In this document: piece after piece, positions 27,886-37,217 of the stretch
Numbering within the stretch: the stretch's first letter is position 1
How the letters are laid out: every line of letters starts with the position of its first letter
NCBI RefSeq assembly: GCF_017526105.1
Contig: NZ_CP071839.1
Span: 3,650,001 to 3,714,000, forward strand
Direction of reading: 5' to 3'
DNA length: 64,000 bases
Source: Streptomyces cyanogenus
GTDB lineage: Bacteria > Actinomycetota > Actinomycetes > Streptomycetales > Streptomycetaceae
Translations under genes and position numbers: made by a program
The notes under the pieces: generated by a model
What the model saw: the letters and a program-made list of their open reading frames with translations, nothing else
What the model was told of the DNA's origin: nothing
Databases searched by the model: none

Positions 27886-28641
27886 GTGAACGCCACCGAT
27901 CGCACCCCTGCCGACCTGCTGACTTCCGCGCTCGCCACGGATCCCGGCCGCCCGCTGGTGACCTTCTACGACGACGCCACGGGCGAACGCGTCGAACTGT
28001 CCGTGGCCACCTTCGCCAATTGGGTGGCCAAGACCGCCAACCTCCTCCAGGGCGACCTCTCCGCCGGGCCCGGCGACCGGGTCGCGCTGCTGCTGCCCGC
28101 GCACTGGCAGACGGCGGTGTGGCTGGTGGCCTGTTCCTCGGTGGGCGCGGTCGCGGACGTCGGCGGGAATCCGGCGGCGGCCGACGTGGTGGTGAGCGGG
28201 CCGGACTCGCTGGACGCCGCGCTGGCCTGCTCCGGTGAGCGAGTGGCGCTGGCGCTGCGGCCGTTGGGCGGGCGCTTCCCGCAGACCCCGGCCGGTTTCC
28301 TCGACTACGCCGTGGAAGTGCCCGGACAGGGCGACCGGTTCGCCCCGTTCGCGCCGGTGGACCCGCAGGAGCCGGCGCTCATCGTCGCGGGGCGGGAGTT
28401 CAGCGGAGCCGAGGTCGTCGACCGGGCCGCTTCCGAGGCGGGCGCGCTGGGACTGACGGGACCGGGTTCGAGGCTGCTGTCCGGGCTGCCGTACGACACC
28501 TGGGAGGGGCTGAGCGCGGGACTGTTCTCGCCGCTGGCCGTCGGGGGGTCCGTGGTGCTGTGCCGGAACCTGGAGCGGCTGGACGAGGACGCGCTCGCCA
28601 AGCGGGTGGAGAGCGAGCGGGTGACGGCAGTACGACGGTGA
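27886..28641 (+). CDS. TIGR03089 family, acyl-CoA-ligase-like N-terminal domain protein
   Basis: This 251-residue protein resembles only the N-terminal part of AMP-forming ligases (FYDDATGERVELSVATFANWVAKTANLL, PGDRVALLLP). The ATP-binding P-loop and the C-terminal lid are missing, so adenylation is unlikely. The family is actinobacterial and lies beside LCP genes (Rv3268 in M. tuberculosis, from memory). Function unknown. The GTG at 27886 is preceded by TACCCT (27873-27878) ending 7 nt before it and by no ribosome site, suggesting a leaderless message. It ends 127 bp before the first LCP gene. Confidence 0.85.
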   Translation: MNATDRTPADLLTSALATDPGRPLVTFYDDATGERVELSVATFANWVAKTANLLQGDLSAGPGDRVALLLPAHWQTAVWLVACSSVGAVADVGGNPAAADVVVSGPDSLDAALACSGERVALALRPLGGRFPQTPAGFLDYAVEVPGQGDRFAPFAPVDPQEPALIVAGREFSGAEVVDRAASEAGALGLTGPGSRLLSGLPYDTWEGLSAGLFSPLAVGGSVVLCRNLERLDEDALAKRVESERVTAVRR

Positions 28642-28768
28642 GGGCGCGGCGGGGGCAGGGCCGCCGTTCCCCCGATCGGAGTAGTACAGGGCGCTTCCGG
28701 CCCCCTCCCCCGCCATCGTCGTAAGTGCAGGACGCGACGCTCGTACGCCGTGAGGGGATGGCCCCATC

Positions 28769-29956
28769 GTGACCGACACCGCAGGCAAGCCCCTCGGTCC
28801 CGGTCTCGGGTCGGGCGCCTCGGCGACCGGGGACGGCCTGACACGACGGCGGCGCCGGCGCAGGCTGCACGGTTCCGCGCTGGCGGCGGCCGTCCTGGTC
28901 GCCGCGGCCGGCGGCGCCGGCTGGGCCGTCTACGCGAAGCTGAGCGGCAACATCACCGCCGACGACGCCGCTGCCGCCGAACTCGCCCGGTACGAGCGGG
29001 AGCGGCCCACCGCGCTGGTGCGGGACGCGCAGAACATCCTGCTGATCGGGTCCGACACCCGGGCCGGGGACGGCAACGGCAAGTACGGCCGTGACCTCGG
29101 CAGCGAGCGGTCGGACACCACGATCCTGCTGCACCTGGCCGCCGACCGGCACAGCGCCACCGCCGTCTCGCTGCCCCGGGACCTGATGGTGGACATCCCG
29201 GGCTGCCGGCAGGAGGACGGCAGACGCAGCGACCCGGTGTTCGCGATGTTCAACCACGCTTTCCAGGTGGGCGGTTCGGCGTGCACGATCCGGACCGTCG
29301 AGAAGCTGACCGGCATCCGCGTCGACCACCACATGGTCGTGGACTTCAGCGGGTTCAAGGAGATGGTGGACGCCGTCGACGGGGTGGAGGTGTGCCTGAA
29401 GGAACCCGTCGACGACGCGGCGGCGAAGCTGAAACTGCCCGCGGGGAAGGTCACGCTCGACGGGGAGCAGGCACTCGGATTCGTCCGGGCCCGCAAGTCG
29501 CTCGGCAACGGCAGCGACACCGAACGGATGGAACGCCAGCAGCGGTTCCTCGGCGCGCTGGTCAACAAGGTGCAGAGCAACGACGTGCTGCTGAACCCCG
29601 TGAAGCTGTATCCGGTGCTGGACGCGGCGACCTCCTCGCTGACCACCGACCCGGAACTGGCCAGTCTGCGTGGCTTGTACCAGTTGGTGCGCGGGCTGCG
29701 TGACATCCCCACGGAACGGGTGCAGTTCCTGACCGTGCCGAGGGAGTCGTACGTCTACGACGCCAACCGTGATCAACTCGTGGAGCCGGAGGCCGAGAAG
29801 CTGTTCGCGCGGCTGCGGGCCGACCAGCCGGTGGTGGTGACCCAGGAGATTCCACAGAACGTTCCCGGGGCGGACACAGGGTCGGGCGGGCCGGACGGCC
29901 CCGCGCCCGCACCGACGTTTCGCGGGAACACCGCCGCCGAACAGACCTGTGAGTAA
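28769..29956 (+). CDS. LytR-CpsA-Psr (LCP) protein 1
   Basis: This is a 395-residue type II membrane protein: an Arg-rich cytosolic start, one helix at about 37-57, then an extracellular LCP domain (about 85-300). LCP enzymes transfer lipid-linked glycopolymers to peptidoglycan or other acceptors. Visible core motifs are NILLIGSDTR, RSDTTILLHLAAD, SLPRDLMVDIPG and FVRARKSLGNGSD; the arginines bind the pyrophosphate of the lipid donor. It lacks the C-terminal LytR_C domain found in LCP 2-4. The GTG at 28769 follows GAGGGGA. It is the first of five LCP paralogues within 10 kb. Confidence 0.95.
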   Translation: MTDTAGKPLGPGLGSGASATGDGLTRRRRRRRLHGSALAAAVLVAAAGGAGWAVYAKLSGNITADDAAAAELARYERERPTALVRDAQNILLIGSDTRAGDGNGKYGRDLGSERSDTTILLHLAADRHSATAVSLPRDLMVDIPGCRQEDGRRSDPVFAMFNHAFQVGGSACTIRTVEKLTGIRVDHHMVVDFSGFKEMVDAVDGVEVCLKEPVDDAAAKLKLPAGKVTLDGEQALGFVRARKSLGNGSDTERMERQQRFLGALVNKVQSNDVLLNPVKLYPVLDAATSSLTTDPELASLRGLYQLVRGLRDIPTERVQFLTVPRESYVYDANRDQLVEPEAEKLFARLRADQPVVVTQEIPQNVPGADTGSGGPDGPAPAPTFRGNTAAEQTCE

Positions 29957-30195
29957 GGCGCTGGGTAAGAACCCGAACTTCCGTTCAGAAAATGAGGGGG
30001 ATTGCCCGGTTGTAGGCAGGTGGAATTTGTCACCGGCGTCGCTCGACGCTGAACTGGGCGGATAGTGTGAGCGATCCGGTGCACCTGGCCGCGAGGTCCG
30101 ACGGGCTTAGTCGGGGCCGTGCACTGATTCACCGAGACCCGAGCGCCTTGGAGGGGGAAGGCGCCGCGTGGCCCCGACGGAGGATTCGGACAACC

Positions 30196-31953
30196 GTGGA
30201 CGCGCAAGGCCGTGGGCGGGCGGACAACATCGACCCCGCAGACCAGTGGGTATTCAATCCGAACACCGGCGAATACGAACTGCGACTGAGCCCTTCCGCA
30301 GCGCAGTCGCCGGTTCCCGGACCGCGTAGACCGTCCTCCCGGGACGGGGGCGGTGCGACGGGCGGCCGTACGCGGCAGCCGGCCGGGCAGAACCGGCAGT
30401 CCCCCCGGGCGCGCGGCACCGATGTGCCCGCGCCGCGCTCGGCCCGGCGCCGGGGCGCCGAACCGGAGCCGCCGCAGGGACGGCGCGCGTCCCGGCGGCC
30501 GGTCAAGAAGAAGTCGACGGCGAAGAAGGTGCTGCTGTGGACCGGCGGGTCCATGGCCTTCGTGCTGGTCGCCGTGACGGCCGCCGGCTACCTCTACATC
30601 AAGCACCTGAACGACAACATCACCTCCGTGTCCGACGACGGCGCCGGCACCGGCGGCTTCCGCAAGGACGAGGCGATCAACATCCTGCTGATCGGCACCG
30701 ACAAGCGCACCGGCAAGGGCAACGAGGGCTACGGCGACTCGGGCAGCGTCGGCCACGCCGACACCACGATCCTGCTGCACGTCTCCAAGGACCGGTCCAA
30801 CGCGACCGCGCTCAGCATCCCGCGTGACCTGATCGTCGACATCCCGGACTGCCCGACCCAGCAGGAGGACGGCAGCCGCAAGGTCATCCCCGGCTCGCGG
30901 GGTGTCCGTTTCAACACGAGCCTCGGGCAGGACGACCGTACGCCGAGCTGCACGATGCGCACGGTGACGGAGCTGACCGGGATCAAGCCGGACGACTTCA
31001 TGGTCGCCGACTTCAACGCGGTCAAGACGCTGACCGAGGCGGTCGGCGGGGTCGAGGTCTGTCTGGCCAAGGACATCAACGACAAGGACTCGCATCTGAA
31101 GCTGTCCAAGGGCACGCACAACATCTCCGGTGAGCAGGCGCTGGCGTTCGTGCGCACCCGGCACTCCGTCGGCTTCGGCGGCGACCTGAGCCGGATCGGG
31201 CTGCAGCAGCAGTTCCTGAGCGCGCTGATGCGCAAGCTGAAGGGCAACTCCACGCTCAGCAGCCCGACGAAGATGCTGAAGCTGGCGGAGGCGGGCACCA
31301 AGGCGCTGACGGTCGACGACAAGCTGGACACCATCGGCAAGCTGAAGGACCTGGGTCTGGAGCTGGGCAAGCTCAACCCGAAGAACCTGACCTTCACCAC
31401 GGTGCCGGTCGTGGACAACCCGGCGGAGAAGGTCAAGTCCACGGTCGTCCTCAACGGGTCGAAGGCCCCGGCGGTCTTCGAGGCCATCCGCAACGACGTC
31501 TCCTTCACCGACGTGAAGAAGAAGCAGAAGGCGGCCAGGAACGCCCAGGCCGCCCGGCTCAAGGGCACCAAGGCGCCCGCCTCCGAGGTGCGGGTGCGCA
31601 TCCTCAACGGCGGGGCCGCGGCCGGCAGCGCCCAGGCGGTGCTCAGCTGGCTGCAGAACGACGAGGGCGTGACCAAGTCGGAGAACGCCGGCAACGCGCC
31701 CGCCCCGCTGGGCAGGACCACGCTGGAGTACGCGCCCGACCAGGCGGCCCAGGCCCGCCGGCTGGCCGCGATCATGGGGCTGTCCGGGGCCGCCATGAAA
31801 CCGGGCAAGAGCGTGACCAACTCCCAGGGGCTGCCGGCCATGACGCTGACCCTGGGCAGGGATTTCAAGGGTGCGGGCGTGCCCCTCACGGTGCCGACGA
31901 AGGCGCCGGACGTCGACAAGTCCACGGCAGACAAGGTGAAGTGCGCCTCGTAG
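30196..31953 (+). CDS. LCP protein 2 with LytR_C domain
   Basis: This 585-residue protein begins at the GTG at 30196 (GGAGGA 11 nt upstream); the upstream frame is open but lacks support. A cytosolic Pro/Arg-rich region of 110 residues opens with DPADQWVFNPNTGEYEL, which looks like a conserved short motif. One helix (about 115-137) leads to the LCP domain (NILLIGTDKRTGKG, GHADTTILLHVS, SIPRDLIVDIPD, FVRTRHSVGFGGD). The LytR_C domain (about 475-560; VRVRILNGGAAAGSAQ) follows. The long cytosolic part may tether a partner. Role: glycopolymer attachment to the wall. Confidence 0.95.
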   Translation: MDAQGRGRADNIDPADQWVFNPNTGEYELRLSPSAAQSPVPGPRRPSSRDGGGATGGRTRQPAGQNRQSPRARGTDVPAPRSARRRGAEPEPPQGRRASRRPVKKKSTAKKVLLWTGGSMAFVLVAVTAAGYLYIKHLNDNITSVSDDGAGTGGFRKDEAINILLIGTDKRTGKGNEGYGDSGSVGHADTTILLHVSKDRSNATALSIPRDLIVDIPDCPTQQEDGSRKVIPGSRGVRFNTSLGQDDRTPSCTMRTVTELTGIKPDDFMVADFNAVKTLTEAVGGVEVCLAKDINDKDSHLKLSKGTHNISGEQALAFVRTRHSVGFGGDLSRIGLQQQFLSALMRKLKGNSTLSSPTKMLKLAEAGTKALTVDDKLDTIGKLKDLGLELGKLNPKNLTFTTVPVVDNPAEKVKSTVVLNGSKAPAVFEAIRNDVSFTDVKKKQKAARNAQAARLKGTKAPASEVRVRILNGGAAAGSAQAVLSWLQNDEGVTKSENAGNAPAPLGRTTLEYAPDQAAQARRLAAIMGLSGAAMKPGKSVTNSQGLPAMTLTLGRDFKGAGVPLTVPTKAPDVDKSTADKVKCAS

Positions 31954-31963
31954 GTAACCCTAT

Positions 31964-32001
31964 GGGCCCGTCAAGCGTCTAAACGGACGCGGGACGGGCC
32001 C
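31964..32001 (+). terminator. hairpin between LCP 2 and LCP 3
   Basis: GGGCCCGTC (31964-31972) pairs with GACGGGCCC (31993-32001), and an inner GCGTC/GACGC pair extends the stem. It starts 11 bp after the LCP 2 stop and is followed by GTTGCTT. It is a good candidate terminator, so LCP 3 probably has its own promoter or depends on read-through. Confidence 0.7.
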
Positions 32002-32034
32002 GTTGCTTGGCGCAGGGTGGGGAGGGCAGGGAGT

Positions 32035-33684
32035 TTGGCGCAGAGCGAGGTGCGCGGGGAGGCTCCGGCGGTCGAGGACACGATGTCGCTCACGTCGCGG
32101 ATCACGGACGCCCCGGCGCGTTCCGGCCGGCACGGCGGCCGACGGCGGGCCGGCGGTCCGAAGACCGACCGGCGGACACGCAGACGGCGGGTGCTGCGCT
32201 GGTCGGCGACCGTGCTGGCGGTGGTGATACTCGGCACGGCGGGGGCCGGATATCTGTACTACCAGCATCTCAACGGCAACATCCAGAAGGGCAAGCGCGC
32301 AGGCGGCGACGACTCCAAGGCGCACCGGACCGCCCCGAACGCGGCGGGCCAGACCCCGCTGAACATCCTCCTGATCGGCTCCGACAGCCGGAACTCCAAG
32401 GAGAACGTGAAGCTCGGCGGCAGCCGGGACCACGTCGGCGACCCGCCGCTCGCGGACGTGCAGATGCTCATCCACCTCTCGGCGGACCGCAAGAGCGCCG
32501 CCATGGTCAGCATCCCGCGGGACACCCGCGTGCACATACCCGAGTGCAAGGACGAGAAGGGCAAGGACTTCCCGCCGACGGACGACATCATCAACGTCAC
32601 CCTGGCCCGGGGCGGAGCCGGCTGCACGCTGCTCACCTGGGAGGAGCTGACCGGGGTCTACATCGACCACTGGATGACGATCGACTTCGCGGGCGTGGTG
32701 CGGATGGCGGACGCGATCGGGGGTGTCGAGGTCTGCGTGAACCAGAACGTCTGGGACCACTCGACCCCCAGTCAGCGCGGCGGCTCCGGCCTGAAGCTGA
32801 CCAGGGGATCGCACAAGGTGAAGGGCGAGCAGGCCCTCCAGTGGCTGCGCACCCGGCACGCCTGGGGCAGCGACCTGATGCGCGCCCGCGCCCAGCACAT
32901 GTACCTGAACTCGATGATCCGCACGCTGAAGAAGCAGAACGTGTTCACCGACACCGGCCGGCTGATGGACCTGGCCGAGGCGGCCACCAAGTCGCTGAAG
33001 GTCTCCGAGGAGATCGGCACGGTCAAGAAGCTGTACGACCTCGGCATGGAGATGAAGTCGGTGCCGACCGACCGCATCACCAGTGTGACCATGCCCAACG
33101 TCCCGGACCCCGACGACCCGGACAACCACGTCGTGCCGGACAAGGCCAAGGCCGACAAGGTGTGGCAGATGCTCCAGGACGACGTGCCGTTCGACAAGAA
33201 CGGCGGGAAGTCCGGCGGCAAGAAGGACGCGGGCAAGGACAAGCCGGCCAAGACCCCCTCGGTCGACGCGGCCCGGCTCGGCGTGCTGGTGCAGAACGCC
33301 ACCCGGACCTCCACCGAGGCCGCGGTCTCGCAGCGGGCCTCGGCGATCGGCCAGGTGCTCGTGCAGAAGGGCTACGCCCGGGCGCAGGCCGACACCTCGG
33401 GGAGCCTGGCCGAGGACAAGACGATCGTGCGGTATCCGAGCGCGGACCTCGAAGGTGACGCCCAGGCCGTGGCCAAGGCGCTGGGCATCCCGATGAGCCA
33501 GGTGCAGAAGTCCACCGACGTGTCGGGGGTCACGGTCGTCGTCGGCGCGGACTGGCGCACCGGCACCGCCTATCCCAAGCAGTCCGCCCCGAAGGCCGGA
33601 GACCTGCCGGAGGGCACCGACGCCGCCAACGCCTCCGACAAGCCGACGTGCATGGACGTGTACAAGCCCTACCAGTGGCACTGA
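32035..33684 (+). CDS. LCP protein 3 with LytR_C domain
   Basis: This 549-residue protein probably starts at the TTG at 32035: GGAGG sits 9 nt upstream (32021-32025), which decides against the GTG at 32017. An Arg-rich start precedes one helix (about 57-78). The LCP domain has NILLIGSDSRNSKENVK, ADVQMLIHLS, SIPRDTRVHIPE and WLRTRHAWGSD. A Lys/Gly-rich linker leads to a LytR_C domain (about 415-510; RLGVLVQNATRTST). In place of the usual D-T/S-T after the first motif it reads ADVQM. Presumed role: ligation of wall glycopolymers. Confidence 0.93.
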   Translation: MAQSEVRGEAPAVEDTMSLTSRITDAPARSGRHGGRRRAGGPKTDRRTRRRRVLRWSATVLAVVILGTAGAGYLYYQHLNGNIQKGKRAGGDDSKAHRTAPNAAGQTPLNILLIGSDSRNSKENVKLGGSRDHVGDPPLADVQMLIHLSADRKSAAMVSIPRDTRVHIPECKDEKGKDFPPTDDIINVTLARGGAGCTLLTWEELTGVYIDHWMTIDFAGVVRMADAIGGVEVCVNQNVWDHSTPSQRGGSGLKLTRGSHKVKGEQALQWLRTRHAWGSDLMRARAQHMYLNSMIRTLKKQNVFTDTGRLMDLAEAATKSLKVSEEIGTVKKLYDLGMEMKSVPTDRITSVTMPNVPDPDDPDNHVVPDKAKADKVWQMLQDDVPFDKNGGKSGGKKDAGKDKPAKTPSVDAARLGVLVQNATRTSTEAAVSQRASAIGQVLVQKGYARAQADTSGSLAEDKTIVRYPSADLEGDAQAVAKALGIPMSQVQKSTDVSGVTVVVGADWRTGTAYPKQSAPKAGDLPEGTDAANASDKPTCMDVYKPYQWH

Positions 33685-33698
33685 CGGACCGGCGCAGC

Positions 33699-33735
33699 GC
33701 GAAGGGCCCCTCCTCGGACGGGAGGGGCCCTTCGC
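33699..33735. terminator. strong bidirectional terminator
   Basis: A perfect 15-bp stem (GCGAAGGGCCCCTCC at 33699-33713 with its complement at 33721-33735) closes a 7-nt loop. It lies between the convergent ends of LCP 3 and the GT2 gene and should serve both. Confidence 0.85.
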
Positions 33736-33741
33736 GGATCG

Positions 33742-34770
33742 TCAGACGGCGTCCAGGACCGCGGGCCGCCGGGAGGCGATGACCTTCCTCGCCAGCGACT
33801 TCGGGCTGGTCAGGAAGCCCCAGCCCCAGGACATGTGCATGGTGGCGAGGGCCACCGGGATCTGCAGCCGGGCCTTCGGGGACAGCCCCTTGCCGGCCGG
33901 CAGGGAGCCCGCGACGATCGCCGCCAGGTAGCCGCCGGGAACCAGGAAGCCCCACGGGGTCAGCGCCGCGCCGACGACCAGGCCCGCCGCTATCGCGCAC
34001 ACCGCCACCGGCGGGGCCAGGTAGCGCAGGTTGATGGAACCGGAGTGGTAGCGGGCGACGACGTGCCGCCAGCGGCCGTAGTCCTTGTACTGCTTGGCCA
34101 GCGCCCGCACCGACGGCCGCGGCCGGTACGACACCTTCAGCTCGGGCGAGAACCAGATGAGCCCGCCCGCCTCGCGGATACGGAAGTTCAGCTCCCAGTC
34201 CTGGGCGCGGATGAACTCCTCGTTGTAGCCGCCCTGCTGCTCCAGCGCCTCGCGGCGGAACACACCGAGGTAGACCGTCTCCGCGGGGCCGGCCTGGCCG
34301 CCGGTGTGGAAGGCCGCGTTGCCGACGCCGATCTTCGAGGTCATCGCGGCGGCCACCGCGTGCTCCCAGTCGTTCTCGCCCTCGGCGTGCATGATGCCGC
34401 CGACGTTCTGCGCGCCGGTCTCCTCCAGCAGGCGCACGGCGGTCGCGATGTAGTTCGGCGAGAGCATGCCGTGGCCGTCGACGCGGACCACGATCGGGTG
34501 CCGGGACGCCTTGATCGCCGCGTTCAGCGCGGCCGGGGTGCGGCCGGTCGGGTTGGGGACGGTGTGCACGCGCGGGTCGTCACGGACCAGCTCGGCGGCG
34601 ATCTCGTCCGTGCGGTCCGTGGACGGACCGAGGGCGATCACGACCTCCATCTCGCCGGCGTACTCCTGCGCGAGGATCGCTTGGACGGCCCCGCGCAGAT
34701 GCCGCTCCTCGTTGAGCACGGGCATGATCACTGACACGGCGGGGAGCCGCACGTCGGGCTTGGCGTTCAT
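33742..34770 (-). CDS. family 2 glycosyltransferase (ExoA-like)
   Basis: This is a 342-residue protein. The GT2 fold shows VSVIMPVLNEERHLRGAV, the nucleotide-sugar aspartate in VVRVDGHGML, and the acceptor-side RAQDWELNFRIREAGG (ED/QDWE motif). Two or three hydrophobic helices near residues 255-300 anchor it in the membrane. It resembles succinoglycan-type transferases. It is divergent from LCP 4 across 128 bp, so it may build the polymer that the LCP proteins attach. Donor and acceptor cannot be read from the sequence. Confidence 0.9.
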   Translation of the reverse strand: MNAKPDVRLPAVSVIMPVLNEERHLRGAVQAILAQEYAGEMEVVIALGPSTDRTDEIAAELVRDDPRVHTVPNPTGRTPAALNAAIKASRHPIVVRVDGHGMLSPNYIATAVRLLEETGAQNVGGIMHAEGENDWEHAVAAAMTSKIGVGNAAFHTGGQAGPAETVYLGVFRREALEQQGGYNEEFIRAQDWELNFRIREAGGLIWFSPELKVSYRPRPSVRALAKQYKDYGRWRHVVARYHSGSINLRYLAPPVAVCAIAAGLVVGAALTPWGFLVPGGYLAAIVAGSLPAGKGLSPKARLQIPVALATMHMSWGWGFLTSPKSLARKVIASRRPAVLDAV

Positions 34771-34898
34771 AGGAGCCTCACGTTACCGCGAACGGGGGAC
34801 ACGGATGCGCGCCGCCGGGGCTGCGACGCGGGCTGGAGATCGTATCGGCCTACTGTGCTCACGGATCCCACGTACGGCCTCGTCCGGAGGTGTCCTCC

Positions 34899-36401
34899 TT
34901 GCCCAGCCCGCCTCGGTCCCCCGCGCCTCCGCAACGCCGCCAGCCGCCCCGCCGTGTGCCGCGTCCGCCCGAGCGGCGGCCGGTGCGGTCCGTCCGGCCG
35001 CCGCGGCGGCGGCCCCGCTGGGCCATGCGGGCGGTCACCACGCTCTCGGTCGTGGTGCTCGCCTCCGCCGGGATCGGGCACGCGGTCGTCGCCAGTCTGG
35101 ACGCGGGGATCGCCCGGATCGACGCCTTCAAGGACATGAAGAACCGGCCCCGGGCCGGCCACGGCATGAACCTGCTGCTGGTAGGCACCGACGGCCGCGA
35201 CAAGATCAGCGAGCAGGACCGGCGCGCCTACCGGCTGGGCGGGCAGCCCTGCCACTGCACCGACACGATGATGATCGTGCACATCTCGGAGGACCGGGAG
35301 CGGGCCACCGTGGTGAGCCTGCCGCGCGACTCCTACGCCGAGATGCCCGCGCACACCGACATGAACTCGGGGCGGCGGCACGGACCGCACCCGGTCAGGC
35401 TCAACGCGGCCTACGCCGAGGGCGGCCCCCAGCTGACCATCCGCACGGTCGAGAACATGACCCACGTGAAGATCGACCACTATCTGGAGGTCGACTTCAC
35501 CAGCTTCATGAAGACCGTCGACGTGCTCGGCGGGGTCAAGGTGTGCACGCCGACGCCGCTGAGGGACGCGTACACCGGGCTCGACCTCGGACCCGGCACC
35601 CACACCCTGCTGGGCGGGCAGGCGCTGCAGTACGTGCGCGCCCGGCACATCGACGGCGCAAGCGACCTGGGCCGGATGAAACGGCAGCAGCGGTTCCTGG
35701 CCGCGCTGCTGGAGCGGACGACCTCCTCCGGGGTGCTGCTGAACCCGATGCGGTTCCGGGACGTGACCCGGGCGGTGCTCGGCTCGGTCCGCGCCGACGA
35801 GGGCTTCGGCACCGACGAGCTGCTCGACCTCGGCCGCGCGATGCGGGACTTCTCCCCCTCCTCGTCCGAGTTCGCCACCGTCCCCATCGGACAGCTGAAC
35901 TACCAGGTCAAGGGCATCGGCTCGACCCTGAAGTGGGACCCGGCCAAGGCCGACGAGCTGTTCCGGGCGCTGCGCGACGACAAGCCGCTCGCCGGGGAGC
36001 GTCCGCACCGGGACCCGGCGCGGACCGCGGTGCCGGTGGAGGTGGCCCCGGACACGATCCGGGTGCAGGTGGCGAACGGCAGCGGCACGGTCGGGCTGGC
36101 CAGGCGGGTCGACGCGGCACTCGCGGCGACCGGCTTCGCCACCACCCGCCTGCCGGTGACCGCGCCCGTCCGTGTGCCGCGCACGGTGATCTCCTACGAC
36201 CCCCGCTGGGACCGCTCCGCCCGCTCCCTGGCCGCGGCCCTGCCGGGCAGCGAGCTGCGCGCGGTGCCGGGGCAGGGGCCGCTGCTGAAGGTGACGGCCG
36301 GCGCGGACTTCGCCGACGTGCGGAAGGTACGCAAGGTGCGGTTCGACGACCCGGCGCGGCCGGAGCAGAACGTGGTGCGGGGCAACGAGGTGGCGTGCTG
36401 A
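34899..36401 (+). CDS. LCP protein 4 with LytR_C domain
   Basis: This is a 500-residue protein. The TTG at 34899 is preferred because GGAGG (34886-34890) is 8 nt upstream and itself overlaps the alternative GTG at 34890. A Pro/Arg-rich cytosolic start leads to one helix (about 47-67). The LCP domain carries NLLLVGTDGRDKIS, CTDTMMIVHIS, SLPRDSYAEMP and YVRARHIDGASD. It has two extra cysteines (GGQPCHCTD) near the first motif. A LytR_C domain (about 390-475) ends the protein. It is divergent from the GT2 gene. Confidence 0.94.
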   Translation: MPSPPRSPAPPQRRQPPRRVPRPPERRPVRSVRPPRRRPRWAMRAVTTLSVVVLASAGIGHAVVASLDAGIARIDAFKDMKNRPRAGHGMNLLLVGTDGRDKISEQDRRAYRLGGQPCHCTDTMMIVHISEDRERATVVSLPRDSYAEMPAHTDMNSGRRHGPHPVRLNAAYAEGGPQLTIRTVENMTHVKIDHYLEVDFTSFMKTVDVLGGVKVCTPTPLRDAYTGLDLGPGTHTLLGGQALQYVRARHIDGASDLGRMKRQQRFLAALLERTTSSGVLLNPMRFRDVTRAVLGSVRADEGFGTDELLDLGRAMRDFSPSSSEFATVPIGQLNYQVKGIGSTLKWDPAKADELFRALRDDKPLAGERPHRDPARTAVPVEVAPDTIRVQVANGSGTVGLARRVDAALAATGFATTRLPVTAPVRVPRTVISYDPRWDRSARSLAAALPGSELRAVPGQGPLLKVTAGADFADVRKVRKVRFDDPARPEQNVVRGNEVAC

Positions 36402-36549
36402 GCGCTCGGCCCGGAGCACCGCAGCACGCCGTGCGGCCCTCGCCCGGCGCCGCCGTACGGTCCGCGTCGAGTGCGCCCGTCCCGCCCGCGTGTGGTCCGC
36501 CGTCCAGTCCGTCGTCCCGTCCGCGTCCGGTCCGCCGTTGCGTCCGCGG
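36402..36549. other. low-complexity gap
   Basis: The gap between convergent genes consists largely of imperfect repeats of GTCCGCGTC/GTCCGCCG, for example near 36457-36470 and 36515-36550. I see no gene and no clean hairpin. Confidence 0.4.
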
Positions 36550-37098
36550 CTAGTCGTCGAAGCCCTCCGCCGCCCGCTTCTCCCGCAGCTCACGGATCGC
36601 CCGGCGGCGGGCCAGGCGGTGGGTGCGGCGGATCTGGGCCTCCTGGTAGCGGCGGCGGTCCCGGTCGGTCTCCGGTATGACCGGCGGCACGCGGCGCGGC
36701 TTGCCGTCGGCGTCGACGGCCGCGAAGACCAGGTAGGCCGAGCCCACCTGGGTGGCCGGGTCCGACTCGTTCCAGCGCTCGGCGAGCACCCGGACGCCGA
36801 TCTCCATCGAGGTCCGGCCGGTCCAGTTCACCTGCGCCTTGACGTGGACCAGGTCACCGACGCGGACCGGCTCCAGGAACGCCATCTCGTCCATGGACGC
36901 GGTGACGGCGGGACCGCCGGAGTGCCGGCCGGCCACCGCGCCCGCCGCGTCGTCGACCAGCTTCATGATCACCCCGCCGTGCACCGTACCCAGCAGGTTG
37001 GTGTCGTTGTGGGTCATGATGTGGCTGAGGGTGGTGCGCGAGGCTGAGGTGGGCTTGCCCGGGATGTCCGGATCCGTGCCCGTGACCTGGTCTGTCAT
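36550..37098 (-). CDS. acyl-CoA thioesterase (hotdog fold)
   Basis: This 182-residue cytosolic protein should hydrolyse acyl-CoA thioesters. The hotdog hallmarks are NLLGTVHGGVIMKLVDDAAG, where the central helix carries the catalytic aspartate, and GDLVHVKAQVNWTGRTSMEIGV. This is the YciA/BACH-type layout. The last 40 residues are Arg-rich and extend beyond the fold. I use the ATG at 37098, with AAGGTGG upstream. It is divergent from LCP 5 across 119 bp. Chain-length preference is unknown. Confidence 0.92.
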   Translation of the reverse strand: MTDQVTGTDPDIPGKPTSASRTTLSHIMTHNDTNLLGTVHGGVIMKLVDDAAGAVAGRHSGGPAVTASMDEMAFLEPVRVGDLVHVKAQVNWTGRTSMEIGVRVLAERWNESDPATQVGSAYLVFAAVDADGKPRRVPPVIPETDRDRRRYQEAQIRRTHRLARRRAIRELREKRAAEGFDD

Positions 37099-37217
37099 GC
37101 CCTCCACCTTATGCCGACGGCGCATTCGCGGAATTTGTGTCGGGTTCGCAACAGCGGGGCCCTGATTTCCCGACATCCCTTGTCGAGCACGTATCGGCGC
37201 CCTGCACACTGGGGCGC

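Noticed and set aside
27886..28641. Truncated acyl-CoA ligase pseudogene
   Set aside because: The short form is itself a recognised actinobacterial family (TIGR03089) in a conserved position, so it is not a recent truncation.
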